The position numbers and the translations under genes are program-made. Below, piece by piece: positions 23,904 through 34,279 of a stretch of DNA of 64,000 bases. The number at the start of each line of letters is the position of its first letter. The first letter of the stretch is position 1. Location: NCBI GenBank assembly GCA_951217055.1, contig OX578276.1, forward strand, positions 113,739,313 through 113,803,312, read 5' to 3'. The notes under the pieces were generated by a model. That model worked only from the letters and a program-made list of their open reading frames with translations, ran no database searches and was not told the origin of the DNA. The DNA comes from Gerris lacustris (taxonomy: Eukaryota; Arthropoda; Insecta; Hemiptera; Gerridae).

Positions 23904-23975
23904 AAGACTTGCCTGTGATAGATATTTTAATCGACTGCCAACATAGGCTGGGAGTTGATTTACCTGTAAAAAATC

Positions 23976-24050
23976 TTCCCTCTGGACGAGTCTCGAACCC
24001 CTGACCACTGGATTTAAAGGCTCACGTGCTAACCACTATACCACGGGAGT
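23976..24050 (-). repeat. tRNA-derived sequence (SINE head or tRNA pseudogene)
   Basis: On the minus strand, TGGTATAGTGGTTAGCAC matches the A-box and D-arm of a eukaryotic tRNA, and GGTTCGAGACT (23989-23999) matches the B-box. Length from CTCCCGTGG to CCAGAGGGA is about 75 bases, the size of a tRNA, and TCCC/GGGA can pair as part of an acceptor stem. The rest of the cloverleaf pairs badly and no confident anticodon can be read. A pol III-type SINE head or a decayed tRNA copy fits best. Confidence 0.6.
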
Positions 24051-25721
24051 AGTTAATTTATTTAGTGCACAGAAATGGTATATAAGGGTATTATTATATT
24101 ATACATTCTAACAATTATTAATATATATATATATTAATGTTGTTTTTATGTTTTTCTTCATTATTCGCTAACATTTTATGAAAATATTTTATCAATTGAA
24201 ATTATGTTTCTTTGAGAAGTTATCTATCTGACTGTGGCAGCATTGTAAACTCACACATAAATATGTATGTTGCGTATTTAATAAATTATTTATATAATAA
24301 TATGCATTACTTAAATATTGTGCTATTTCATATGTTTATTCTGTTTCTAGAACTTAAGTTTGACATCTAATGCGTAAGAGTCTCACACATATTTTTTTGC
24401 GTTTGGTAACAAATTGGCCCAAACCGACTGGAAAAATTTGAAAAGTTAAAAAAAAATGGTGTTCCCCATATAAAATTAAAGATGGCGAACGCAACTTTAA
24501 AGTTATTTCTGAGGCTTATTGCGGCTAAACGGTAAATCGTATCGAAAAGCAGATTGCACCAGCGATAACTAATTTTAAAAGATCTACAACTTTGATACGA
24601 TGACTTTATGTCGAAACTCCATCGGTTCTACCTTAAATAGAGCTAAATTTGATTTTTTTATTTTTTTTTAATTTTGACTGAGCTTTTATGGCGTCCGCAA
24701 TTGTTGACCGATTTAATTTTTGATCGGGTTTCTTAAACCTCACACTAATGCTCTTTAAATCAAGTAATTATTATTTTATTACTTTTTCCTAGAACTAGAG
24801 TTATTGAATATTTACTGGTGCACTGCCGTATTGAGAGAAGAGACTGGTAATTAAATTAATGCACAATAATGGCTGATGATTGTTCAATGACTTCCCAGTC
24901 TAATAGCGCTCCCAAATTTGGAGCAAAAATTAATTTCTCGATTTCGCCTAGGGGTATGATTTTGCTGAACATGTATGCCAAATTTCGTCAAAATCGGCGA
25001 AGTAGTTTAGGCTCCACGCGTCTGCACAGACGGACGACAGACAGACGACAGACAGTCAGACATTTTTTTAAAACCACTTTTTTGGACTCTGGGGACCTCA
25101 AAACGTGTAAATCCATCAAAATCTCAAAATCGAATTTTCGCGCCATCACAATATTTCCTCTTTATATGAAGAAAGTAAAAAACGCATTTTGTCAATAAAA
25201 AATAAAATATAATATTTTTTCGAAATTTTCAAAAAGTGGTATTTTTACTTTAGATCGAAGAAAAGCTCGACGTACCCTTTCATATGATACCCTACACGGT
25301 ATCCGAAAAAATAATTTTTTTTAAGCCTTAAGTTTTTTACCCTAATTTTTTTGAAAAAATATTTTTTTTAAGTCGCTAAAATGTGTGGGTAGGTACAAGA
25401 CACATATATACCAAATTTCAAAGTGATCGGACGAAAGGTGTAGCCGTGAGTGCAGGCGACAGACGGACGGACAGACGCACACGCAGGAAAATATCCTTAG
25501 TTTTGGCTACTGACCATAATTTTGCTGAATCGATATAATAAAAAGCAGTATATAATTTCGCTAAGGTTTTTTGATAGACCAACGTGGTACCTATTTATTT
25601 AGTTCAAAAGTCAATGTGTATATTGGTTAAATATTCGTTTAAAAACAAATATAATAAATATTTATTGACAAAGGAACACCGACTGAAAACATTACCCGGA
25701 CAAAGGAAGAAGTAAAAAACG
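24051..25721. other. Non-coding DNA with dispersed repeats
   Basis: No gene was recognised. Segments 24870-25080 and 25380-25490 carry the phrases CCAAATTTCGTCAAAATCGG and CCAAATTTCAAAGTGATCGG followed by CAGACGGACGGACAGACG-like tracts, a decayed high-copy repeat. A 109-codon frame at 24869-25198 is this repeat read through, not a gene. The phrase TGATTGTTCAATGACTTCC at about 24877 recurs at the right edge of the 3.1-kb repeat near 55862. Confidence 0.5.
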
Positions 25722-25792
25722 TCGAACAAACATTCATGTTAATGTCTAACTCGGCTATTATATAATATTCATGTAGACGTAAGAATACTACA
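25722..25792 (+). repeat. Partial 5' LTR of Gypsy 1
   Basis: The 71 bases from TCGAACAAAC to AATACTACA match the last 71 bases of the 3' LTR (30090-30160) with one substitution seen (TGT against TGC near 25745). The first 83 bases of the LTR are absent and unrelated sequence lies upstream. Confidence 0.85.
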
Positions 25793-25794
25793 TT

Positions 25795-25805
25795 TGGCGA
25801 CGAGG
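25795..25805 (+). other. Primer-binding site of Gypsy 1
   Basis: TGGCGACGAGG begins two bases after the LTR terminal CA. It starts with TGG, the complement of the CCA end of a tRNA, as expected for minus-strand priming. The tRNA species was not determined. The gag start codon follows immediately at 25806. Confidence 0.75.
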
Positions 25806-26619
25806 ATGGCAGGCGCAAAGAAGAAAACTGCGGGAAAGAAGGAGAACAGAGTAAAACATCAGGAATTCAAAACAAACAGAGAAACGGACGAGGGCTCAGA
25901 AACGGATTCAGACAAGGAAGTAGAAACAAGGCGAAGGAAAGAAAACAGCAATGGTGACTATAAGAATAGTAATAGTTATCAATCTAACTCTAATGGTTTG
26001 ACAGGGAAATCAGATAACAATTTTTTTACAAATAATATTTTCAATAGCCCAAATTTTAATAATTTTAAGTTTGATCAGTTCGATGTAGACAATGAGGAGT
26101 GGGAGTATTACATTTCTAGGTTTGAGACTCAGCTTTTATTATTCGGATTAGTAGGTAATGATTCTGATAGGTATAAAGCTATCCTATTATTGTCGAAGGT
26201 AGGGCCTATTTGCTACAAAATGCTACTCGATCATTTCAAACCTCTGGATATTAACATAGTTGCGTATCAGGACTTAAAGGACGTTCTAAATAGATTGTTT
26301 TTAAAAAAAAGTCCTCATACAAAGTGAACGTAGGGAGTTTACCTTACGTTTTCGAGACAGTTCTGAAACGGTGGCACAATATGTCAATAAATTAAGAGCT
26401 ATCGCCGGTAGATGCGAGTTTGGTGCGACGCTAGAGGAAAGGATTAGGGATCATCTTTTCGTGGGCATTAATAATTCGGAATGGCAGCATGAATTGATTA
26501 AAATGTTTCCATCAAATGCTGCAACACAAAAGGAGGTAGAATCAACAGCTATACATTTAGAACAAGTTTCTTTGCATCAAAAAAAATTAAAGGACGTAGA
26601 GGAGAAATATCGGCGTTAG
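25806..26619 (+). pseudogene. Gypsy 1 gag, frameshifted
   Basis: The reading starts at ATG 25806, right after the primer-binding site, with a lysine-rich basic N-terminus (MAGAKKKTAGK). A Retrotrans_gag-like segment follows (FDQFDVDNEEWEYYISRFE, then LLSKVGPICYKMLLDHF). In an A-rich run near 26307-26315 the frame is lost and a stop comes at 26325. The capsid region resumes in another frame, with FRDSSETVAQYVNKLRAIA and FVGINNSEWQHELIKMF, to the stop at 26617. It would have formed the retrotransposon particle. Confidence 0.8.
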
Positions 26620-26639
26620 AAAGATTGAGGTAGGTAAGG

Positions 26640-26954
26640 ACAAACAAAGTGAAAAAAAGAACAGGCGAGATTATAAACAGCAAATTATTTTAGTAAGAGG
26701 GAAAGACTGTTTTTCTTGTGGCCGCACGCAGCATAGACCAGGAGTTAAATTATTGATGGGAACAAATCAGTAAGACAGATTGGGTTAGCAACGCAGAATA
26801 CCGAATCCGGTAGTGATACCGAAGGTGAAATCAGAGCTGTACATCGGCCGGAAGAAAGATTCAGTAAGGTTATGATGGATGTAAAATTAAACAATATCAA
26901 GTTAGCCATGTTATATGACCCAGGGGCGTCAAGAAGTGTTATAAATGAAAACGT
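26640..26954 (+). pseudogene. Gypsy 1 nucleocapsid and protease remnant
   Basis: CFSCGRTQH at about 26710-26735 starts a CCHC zinc knuckle, but the last Cys is missing. The protease active site is recognisable as LYDPGASRSVI near 26911-26943, with Pro in place of the usual Ser or Thr after the catalytic Asp. The frame then shifts between about 26950 and 26990 to enter the next open frame. Both knuckle and protease are probably dead. Confidence 0.65.
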
Positions 26955-28023
26955 TTGGAGGAAGATAGGCTCTCCAAGACTGGTACTGTCACCAATTTAT
27001 TGGCATACACTGGAGTGCCGGTTGAAACGTTAGGGGAAGTTAAGGTATTAGTTGAAGCTTTTGGAAAAAAAATTGAATTGCTTGTTTCGGTTATAACGGG
27101 GAATGAAATTCCACTATTTGGGCTGGACTGGGTTTTAGAGTTTAATCTACCTTTACCAGAGGGTTCCAAGTTATGTACCATCAAAGAATCTAAGGGAAAG
27201 GTGATGGACATAAATGTTTTATTGTCTAAATTTAAAGAATTGTTTGAAGACAAATTAGGCACTATTGACGGTCATCGAGCACAAGTACCGGTATCTGATT
27301 TGGCAAAACCCATAATTCACAAAGTCCGACCGGTTCCATTAGCACTCAAACCATCAGTGGAGGCTGAGCTTACAAGATTAAATGAATACGGCGAGTTAGA
27401 ACCTGTAGATCCTACAGTAAGACCTCTTAAATGGGCATCCCCTATCGTTACGGTGGTTAAACCTACAGGGAAAGTCAGAATTTGCGGGGATTTCGAAGTT
27501 TCAATTAACCCATACATTGTTTTAGAGAAATACTCCCTACCAAAATTTGAAGATATCACAGCAAAAATAAGTGGTGGTAAATTTTACTCGACAATTGACT
27601 TGAAAGACGCATTCTTACAATTGTTGATAGACGAAGACAGTCGGGATTTTCTAACTATTGCGACACACATAAGATATTTCCGCTACAAAAGGCTACCATT
27701 TGGGGTATGTTTTGCACCGTCTCTGTTTCAGCGTACAATGGACAAGATTTTGCAGGGTATAATGGGAATAGCTTGTTTTTTGGACGACATTATTATTCAA
27801 GGAAAAACTATTGAAGAGCATAATGAAAGATTGATTTCAGTGTTAGAAAGATTGAAGACTAGCGGTATAAAAATACAAGGAAGTAAATGTCGTTGGTTGC
27901 AACCAGATGTTACGTACTTGGGCCACAAAATTGACAAAAATGGCATTCATCCGACATCAGATCATATAGCGGCGATAAAAAATGTAAAAACCCCATCAAA
28001 CGTGACTGAATTAAAATCATTTT
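26955..28023 (+). pseudogene. Gypsy 1 protease end and reverse transcriptase
   Basis: The frame begins in the protease C-terminal half (FGLDWVLEFNLPLP, the usual GLDWL-type motif) and runs into the RT. RT landmarks: PIIHKVRPVPLALKPSVEAEL, WASPIVTVVKPTGKVRICGDF, STIDLKDAFLQL (first catalytic Asp), RLPFGVCFAPSLFQRTMDK, and CFLDDIIIQGKT (DD motif with Phe-Leu before it). The connection domain starts at TYLGHKIDKNGIHPT and is cut at LKSF by the MITE at 28024. Protein past that point is MITE read-through ending at 28091. Confidence 0.85.
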
Positions 28024-28238
28024 GGTACTCTTATAGAAAAGGGCCCCAATATTATTTTTTTATAAAGAAGAGTTTATATCCCTTAGTCTAACTACCTTTT
28101 AAGACAAAGGGATATTCAGTCCAATATGCTTTGGGACAAAGGAATATCAGACTTTTGCATAAAAAAAAGTGTGTATTCGGTTGTCAGAAGGTATATTAGA
28201 TTAAAAAAAAATGGGGGGCCCTTTTCTATAAAAGTGCC
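28024..28238. mobile_element. 215-bp MITE in pol, 9-bp target duplication
   Basis: The left end GGTACTCTTATAGAAAAGGG and the right end (reverse complement GGCACTTTTATAGAAAAGGG) form terminal inverted repeats. AATCATTTT is duplicated at 28015-28023 and 28239-28247. Removing the insert and one duplication would restore the reading frame across LKSF and the following LGSINYYGRF, which shows a clean insertion. There is no coding capacity. A 9-bp duplication suits Mutator or Merlin, and the GGYACTY start resembles the Merlin element at 60914-63303. Confidence 0.85.
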
Positions 28239-28247
28239 AATCATTTT

Positions 28248-29068
28248 TAGGTTCTATAAATTATTACGGCAGGTTTGTTCCACATCTTCAAAGTATTTGT
28301 GCCCCTTTGCATTATCTTACAAAGAAAAACGTTAAATGGATGTGGACAAGTAAGGAAGACGACATTTTGGAAAAGTTAAAAAATTGTTTATCTTCATCGC
28401 AAACATTAGTGCATTACAATCCGGAGTTACCTTTAATTTTAAGTTGCGATGCTAGTGGAGTAGGGTTAGGGGCGGTTCTTTTTCACAGGTTCGGAGACAA
28501 CACAGAAAGACCTATAGCATAATATGCATCTAGAAAGTTAACCGAAGCAGAAACTAAATACGCGACAATTGAAAAAGAGGCTTTGGCTATCGTATTTGGG
28601 CTATCGAAATTTAATCATTATTTGTTTGGCAATAAATTCACTATTAAGACTGATCATAGACCATTAGAGTTTATTCTCGGACCAACAAAAGAAATAACTA
28701 AAACATCGGCAAACAGGATTTCTAGATGGGCTCTTATACTGTCAGCATATTCATACAACATTGAACACACAAATGGAAAGGATAACATGCCGGCCGATGC
28801 GTTATCAAGATTACCAGAGAATAGGAGTGAGATTTCAGACATGGAGAGGTTTGGAGAACTTCAAGGAGGACATCTATTTAACTTAAGGCTAGCTGATTTA
28901 GTCGTTACAGAAAAACAGTTACAGGCAGCTACAAAAAAAGACAAGGTTCTTAATCAAGTGATTAAGTATATTGAACAGGCTGGCCATCTTCTAAAGCTAC
29001 GTTGGGCGCAAGGTTATGCACATATTATGAAAAGCGAGAAGAGCTGTCTTTTGAACAGGGTATTCTAA
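28248..29068 (+). pseudogene. Gypsy 1 RNase H region
   Basis: After the MITE the frame resumes with YYGRFVPHL, then the tether domain (KWMWTSKEDDILEKLKN). RNase H follows: LILSCDASGVGLGAVL with the catalytic Asp, ERPIA, an in-frame TAA at 28520-28522, YASRKLTEAETKYATIEKEALA with the catalytic Glu, and IKTDHRPLEFI with the catalytic Asp. It ends with the conserved MPADALSRLPEN linker. The frame then drifts away before the integrase. It would have degraded the RNA strand of the hybrid during cDNA synthesis. Confidence 0.85.
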
Positions 29069-29982
29069 TGTGGCTAGGCAGGATAATTGTTCCGGAGCAA
29101 TTGCATTCTGCTATTCTCAAGATATTGCATGAGGGCCATCCTGGTATAACAAATATGAAATCGGCAGCTAAGTTCTACGTTTGGGTAAAACAATGCACAT
29201 CTTGTCAAAAGATTAGACCAAGGGAAATGGAATGCCCTTTATTTTCTTGGGCACCTCCTGCAAGACCATGGATGCGAGTTCATGTAGATTATGCTGGACT
29301 ATTTCAGGGCAAATACTGGCTTATAATCGTTGATGCATACTCGAAATGGCTAGAGATATTACCGACATCTGGTACTTCAGCAAGCCAAACGGTTCGGTTA
29401 ATTCGCGAAGTATTCAGTAGGTTTGATGTGCCAGCTAAGTTGGTCTCAGACAATGGACCCCAATTTACGGCCAAGGAGTTCAAACAGTTTTGTGAAGGAA
29501 ACGGAATTCTACATATTAGATCAACACCATATCATCCCCGAACTAACGGACTTGCGGAAAGGTTCGTAAGAACGTATAAAGACCGTATGAAAGCCGCAAA
29601 AAATTCGGGATTGGACCATAGTACTGCTTTACAGCAATTTCTATTGTCATACCGAAATTCGCCAAACCGTGCTACAGGCAGAACACCTTCAGAATTATTA
29701 TTAGGGCGAAGGTTGACAACAAGATTGAATCTTTTAAAACCGGATGTGTCAAGAAAGTTGGATAACGAGCAAGTAAAGCAAAAAATTCAACATGATCGTA
29801 AAACGCGGAGTAGGGAATTTTCGGAGGGAGATAAGGTATGGGTGTTGAATCGAGATGGAAAGGCGTACCAAGAAGGTGTTGTATCCCGGCGAAGTGGAGA
29901 ACTTTCTTACAGAGTTCACATTAACGGAAAGGAGGAAATACGTCATGCAGACCAAATTAAGCCTAGAGACGTACCCCATTGA
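29041..29982 (+). pseudogene. Gypsy 1 integrase
   Basis: The open frame holds an HHCC zinc domain (HEGHPGITNMK, then CTSCQKIRP), but the spacer lacks about a dozen residues after FYVW, so the zinc fold is damaged. The catalytic core is complete: VHVDYAG (Asp), VSDNGPQFTAKEF (Asp) and GLAERFVRTYKD (Glu). The C-terminal domain (GDKVWVLNRDGK, then EIRHADQIKPRD) is present up to the stop at 29980. It is shifted in frame relative to the RNase H piece. It would have inserted the cDNA into the host chromosome. Confidence 0.85.
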
Positions 29983-29987
29983 GCTTT

Positions 29988-30006
29988 CGAAGAAAGGGGA
30001 GAAATA
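29988..30006 (+). other. Polypurine tract of Gypsy 1
   Basis: AAGAAAGGGGAGAAATA lies immediately before the 3' LTR start TGTAGTATT at 30007, the expected plus-strand primer position. Confidence 0.8.
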
Positions 30007-30160
30007 TGTAGTATTTAGAGTATTTGTTGTTTAAAGTATTTTGATGTCAATTGTCAATAGATGTAAATAAAGATTATTCTTCTTGTGTTTCGAACAAACA
30101 TTCATGTTAATGCCTAACTCGGCTATTATATAATATTCATGTAGACGTAAGAATACTACA
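30007..30160 (+). repeat. 3' LTR of Gypsy 1 (154 bp)
   Basis: It begins TGTAGTATT and ends AATACTACA, a perfect 9-bp terminal inversion with TG...CA ends. AATAAA at 30066 could be the polyadenylation signal. The last 71 bases match the partial 5' LTR. Confidence 0.9.
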
Positions 30161-31257
30161 ACTTGTACTGGATAAATGAAACCTAGTAGAATTTACTTGG
30201 ACGAGGGGAACGTGGCTACACCTATTTTTGGGCTTTCCTACGTTTTTCCTATGTTGGGTAATTACACACAAACTTGAGTACTTCCGGAGACCAGGAGCGT
30301 AAACGACAGATACTAAAAATAAATTAATCCAAGACAATAGAAACAAACTTCCCAATGATTTGGTGTACCCCATTCTGAGGTATTATGTCCTATAAAAATA
30401 TGTTTTGCTTCATAGTCTCCATTCTTCATTTTACCGTCAGAACAAGTTATTTCCTGGAAATGGTTATACAGGTTTATATTGGTATTAAAAGAGACTCCTT
30501 AAGCCTTAAACAATACTATTTTAGGTTTTTGGGGCAGCGTCCGAATTGAAATTACTTTATAATTTTCGTAAACAACTGTCTGCACTGTCAAAATTAATTT
30601 TCTATATTATGTACTGAGTTTATGATAAAGTATAATATTATTAATGAAACCTTATATATTAACCAGCTATTTAATAATAGCTCATTTGAAACGAGCTAGA
30701 CAGGAAAGTAATAAGAAACCATATATATGTTAGTATTGCATTCAACCCTGACCCTCTATTTGTTGATCAATAGGGACAGAATATAATAACTTTATTAAAA
30801 ATATTTGTCCAAGGCAGATCGTGGGAGTTGATATTAAATAAAATAATATACATTTTACTACGTTTTTATTAGCTTGCTTTCTTGTTTGTCCAGTACAAAT
30901 CTTGCAAGTGATTTTTAACTAACTTCCCGAGTAGCTAGACATTTGAAACTTTTAGAATAGCTCAGAACACGATGACAATGCATTATTTTAATACTTTTAG
31001 CCATCTTTCAGCAGAATTTAATTTGATTTCAGCAAATTTTGCTATATTGAAAGGAAGTTCGGAAAAAATCCGCAAGTTATTTTATTTGTTTTGACATATC
31101 CCATATTTACGATCTTCATTTTGGCGGGTTTCAAATTTATGATTTATGACAGAAAATTTAAAAACGTAGTTTATAAAAAGTTCTTTTTATCTTGTAATTA
31201 TTTAAGTTTCAGGTAGTATTCATACTACGGAAAGATTAAATTTTACTTTAAATCAAA
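30161..31257. other. Non-coding DNA
   Basis: No gene or strong repeat was recognised. AT-rich and closed in all frames. Confidence 0.5.
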
Positions 31258-31331
31258 TTATTATTATCATTAACTACGGGAGACATACAGAGAAAAATAG
31301 ACCCCCGCACTGGGACTTGAACCACGGGCCT

Positions 31332-31335
<4 letters not shown>
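31258..31335 (-). repeat. tRNA-derived SINE fragment
   Basis: On the minus strand GGTTCAAGTCCCAGTGCGGG contains a good B-box (GGTTCAAGTCC), followed by a body and a (TAA)n-like tail near 31258-31275. The A-box side is missing, replaced by the (TA)n tract. A 3' SINE piece is the best reading. Confidence 0.5.

Positions 31336-31412
<77 letters not shown>
31336..31412. repeat. (TA)n microsatellite
   Basis: An uninterrupted TA run joining the SINE fragment to the second Crypton-like fragment. Frames read through it give Ile-Tyr repeats and are not genes. Confidence 0.95.
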
Positions 31413-31415
<3 letters not shown>

Positions 31416-31728
31416 AGTGACTTTGACGAAAATGTGGAGAATAATACTCCTCCAGAAATAATTAATTCGGCAAGAAATACAACGCAAGAATTAATGCCAT
31501 CTTTATCAAGAGAGAGATACGAACTTACATACAGCAAGTTTATTTTTTTTGTATTTATTATTTAAATCTAACAATCGTAGATAAAGTACGGTACGCAACT
31601 CGTGCGAAAACGGCATTTTGCATGGCTCGTGTGGTTTTACTACCCTCGCTGTCGCTCGGGTGCAAACTCCACACTCGCATGCAAAATGCTACTTTCCGCA
31701 CTCGACGCGTAATGTACTATTATGTATC
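31413..31728 (+). mobile_element. Second Crypton-like N-terminal fragment with hairpin element
   Basis: Sequence from GTGACTTTGACGAAAATGTG onward matches 20408-20715 at about 95%, including the PPEIINSA and LSRERYEL codons and the following 140-bp hairpin (about 31588-31725). The first codons are replaced by the (TA)n tract. Both fragments end at the same point, so they are copies of one already-truncated element. Confidence 0.6.
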
Positions 31729-31914
31729 TCATTTATTAATATATGTATAATAATTAACGAGTTATTTAATATAACTTAGTTATCTATTTAGTTTATAAGA
31801 AATATCTTGATTAATTTAAATCAAAACTTGTGATGCCCCTATAATGAATTAATAGAAGTAGTTAAACAGAGTTAACTAGGTCCTAATCATCAATAATCTA
31901 TTAATGAACTTTCA

Positions 31915-32400
31915 ATACCCCTTTTTAGGGTTTCGAGGTCGTCCTGGAAACCCTTATTCTTTTGGTAGTTCGTCCGTCCGTCCGTCGCATCTTGGGGTAT
32001 ATCTCCCGACCTACTGAAGCTACAGACTTGAAATTTGGTATACAAGTTAAACGTTTTTGCACAAAAACAGAAAAACGATTGCGGACTTAAACACTCCAAA
32101 TTTCTGCGATCAATTGCGAGTTGATCTCAATATTTTATATTTTTTTTAATTTTCAAGTTAGGTATCATTTCAAAGGTATTGAAATGTAGATTACAAATAT
32201 ATATCGCGTTTCCAAATTGGCGGCCATTTTACCCCGAGGAACAATCAAGAAATGAATTTTAGCTCCAATTTTGGGGCGTCCCCCCCCCAAAAAAAACAAA
32301 CTGCAACAACGTGAAAAGAAATTATTTCTCGAAAACGGTTTCGGACGATTTTGATTAAAAAATTCTAAAATGTAGTCCATTTAAATACGAATCTAACAAT
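31915..32400. repeat. Dispersed repeat with AGGGTTTCG hairpin and TCCG repeats
   Basis: AGGGTTTCG ... GAAACCCT at 31927-31952 forms a hairpin, followed by a (TCCG)n tract and TATCTCCCGACCTACTGAAG. The same hairpin and the TATCTCCCGAC phrase occur at 57122-57210 in the same orientation. Together with segments at 24870-25490, these look like one decayed high-copy element. No protein was recognised. Confidence 0.5.
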
Positions 32401-33969
32401 ATAAGCCGTTTTCCCGGGAAAAATCTAGTCCCTATGAGAAAATAGCTTTAAACACGGAGGGAGGAGAGAGGCCGAGTTGGATTCCCCAGCGAGAAATTAC
32501 TTTTATGATATATTTTGATCAAAAATGTACAATAATAATTAAATGTACCAACGAAAACTAACAAATGGAAAACACTGGGTCAAGTAATTGTAAACTCATA
32601 TATTAGAAAGTTTGTCTGAGTCGTCTCTGACCGATTATTTTGTTTTTATGTTACGTAATTTGTTGAATTGTTTATTTTTTTCACTTAGGCCGCAATCTCT
32701 AATTTTAATTTTAGTTTCATGTAATTGCTCTATTGTATTATGTACTTCCAAAAAAAATCAACTCATTTGTGTAAAACCTTTAGTTTTAAAAACAAATAAA
32801 GAATAATTATTATTATTCAGAACTTTTTACATTTCCCCTACCACTTTTGAGATCAAACCACGATAACTTTAGATGGATGGACAAGTTTTCAAAATTAGAT
32901 AATACTTTGAAAATTTTACAAATAAGGTTAGAAGATATTTATGTTTATAAACAAAAAACTAATATGTATATATATATATAATAAGCAATGAAAAAAAAAA
33001 AAAAAATGTAGAAGTGATGATTCATTTTAAAGTTATATTCTTGTTGATGGATGGTTTATTTAGGTGGGTGTTTATCAATCAAAAATCTTCTTTACGCATC
33101 GAAATTGAATTATTGCTTTCTTACCGGTTGTTTTTAATATAATAAATCTTGTTCACATCTACTTTTCTGGCGGGTATCCGTTTACCTAAAGAAGTTCTTA
33201 AAAAAGACACTTATATCAAATACAAAAATTAAGTTCGAATATTACTGGAATTAGTGTTATCCAATTATGGGAAGGGGGGGGGGGGTGGTTAAAAGGCACC
33301 AAAATTACAAAAATAATTTGCTGTCTCATCCTTACATATGTATGGACATCATATAGTATGGTTGTTCCATTGGTACATATGGAGATCTGGTTAGCAATAC
33401 CAAGGTTTGCTAACCCCGCGAATATAAGGGTCACTAAATGACTAATTTAGCTATTGTAATAACTTTAAAGATCTGAGAACAATCCTTGATTCTTATTTTC
33501 GAAACTTTTGGTGCCTTTGGACCGTTTTCCCTCTCCTTGGGGAACACTAGTTAGATTATGTATTATTGGGTTTCTCCTATAAATAGCCTCTCTTCATTTG
33601 ACTCATTTTCTCTAACATCAATAAGAAAAAGCTGGTCTTAAAGTAGACGGATTAACCTCTCTCTTCCCCAGAATTAATATCATAAATAAATATTTTGTTA
33701 TTTTTAAAGGAAAAATATAAAAGGATATAGGTAGCAGCGTGATATCTTCAGTAACTATTTCAACAAATAAATAAACTAAAAAAAAATATGTAAACATTTA
33801 TGTCCATTCCCCATTCTGAATATTCACTTAACTGACCACATAATAAATGAATGAAAGTTAAATCATTTCTCTTTTTAAAGTATAAAATTTAATTATTCCA
33901 GAATCGAAAATGAGGTATTATTTGGAGGAGCAAGGTGTCCATATTATTCTTTAGCATTCCATATTATTC
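32401..33969. other. Non-coding DNA
   Basis: No gene or structured repeat was seen beyond short homopolymers (poly-A at 32990-33006, poly-G at 33273-33284). Confidence 0.5.
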
Positions 33970-33984
33970 ATTTAGCATAGGGTA

Positions 33985-34160
33985 AAATTGCCACCATTTT
34001 GGAAACGCGGTATAATGGTTGTCCAAAAGTCCCCCCTCCCTCTTAACTTTTGAACTGTTTGAGATAAATTAATGAAACTTGGGTGATCCATATCATATAA
34101 AGGGAAGTTTGTTTTCATGCAATCTTGCAGTTGGGGTTCATTGGGGCTCTTCAATAACTT
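33985..34160. repeat. Dispersed mariner-type MITE fragment
   Basis: TTGTCCAAAAGTCCCCCC, then CTCTTAACTTTTGAAC and GATAAATTAATGAAACTT, match the repeat at 62200-62340, where it starts with CAGGGTGGTCC. That start is typical of mariner-like termini. Only a fragment is present here. Confidence 0.55.
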
Positions 34161-34279
34161 TAAAATGATACCCCACTAAACAAATAAAAAATACGTGTGG
34201 TGTCGCGGGACACCCGGTAGGAACGAGGTTCCTTACATTTTTCATTAAATATAAATTATAAAATCACACTGCTAAGTAC

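Larger units (their letters stand above)
25722..30160 (+). mobile_element. Gypsy-type LTR retrotransposon 1 (154-bp LTR), defective
   Basis: Order is partial 5' LTR, primer-binding site, gag, protease, RT, RNase H, integrase, polypurine tract, 3' LTR. Integrase after RNase H places it in Ty3/Gypsy, and the RT wording (RICGDFEVSIN, LPFGVCFAPSLFQRTMD) resembles the mag-like branch. At least five lesions break the genes: a frameshift in gag, a frameshift after the protease, a 215-bp MITE in pol, a stop codon in RNase H, and a frameshift plus a short deletion at the start of integrase. No target-site duplication can be assigned because the 5' LTR is incomplete. Confidence 0.9.

Noticed and set aside
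23976..24050. Functional tRNA gene
   Set aside because: A and B boxes are good, but acceptor and anticodon stems pair poorly and no anticodon can be read with confidence.
24869..25198. 109-codon frame starting MADDCSMTS
   Set aside because: It reads through a dispersed repeat (CCAAATTTCGTCAAAATCGG and CAGACGGACG tract) that recurs in part nearby; no domain was recognised.
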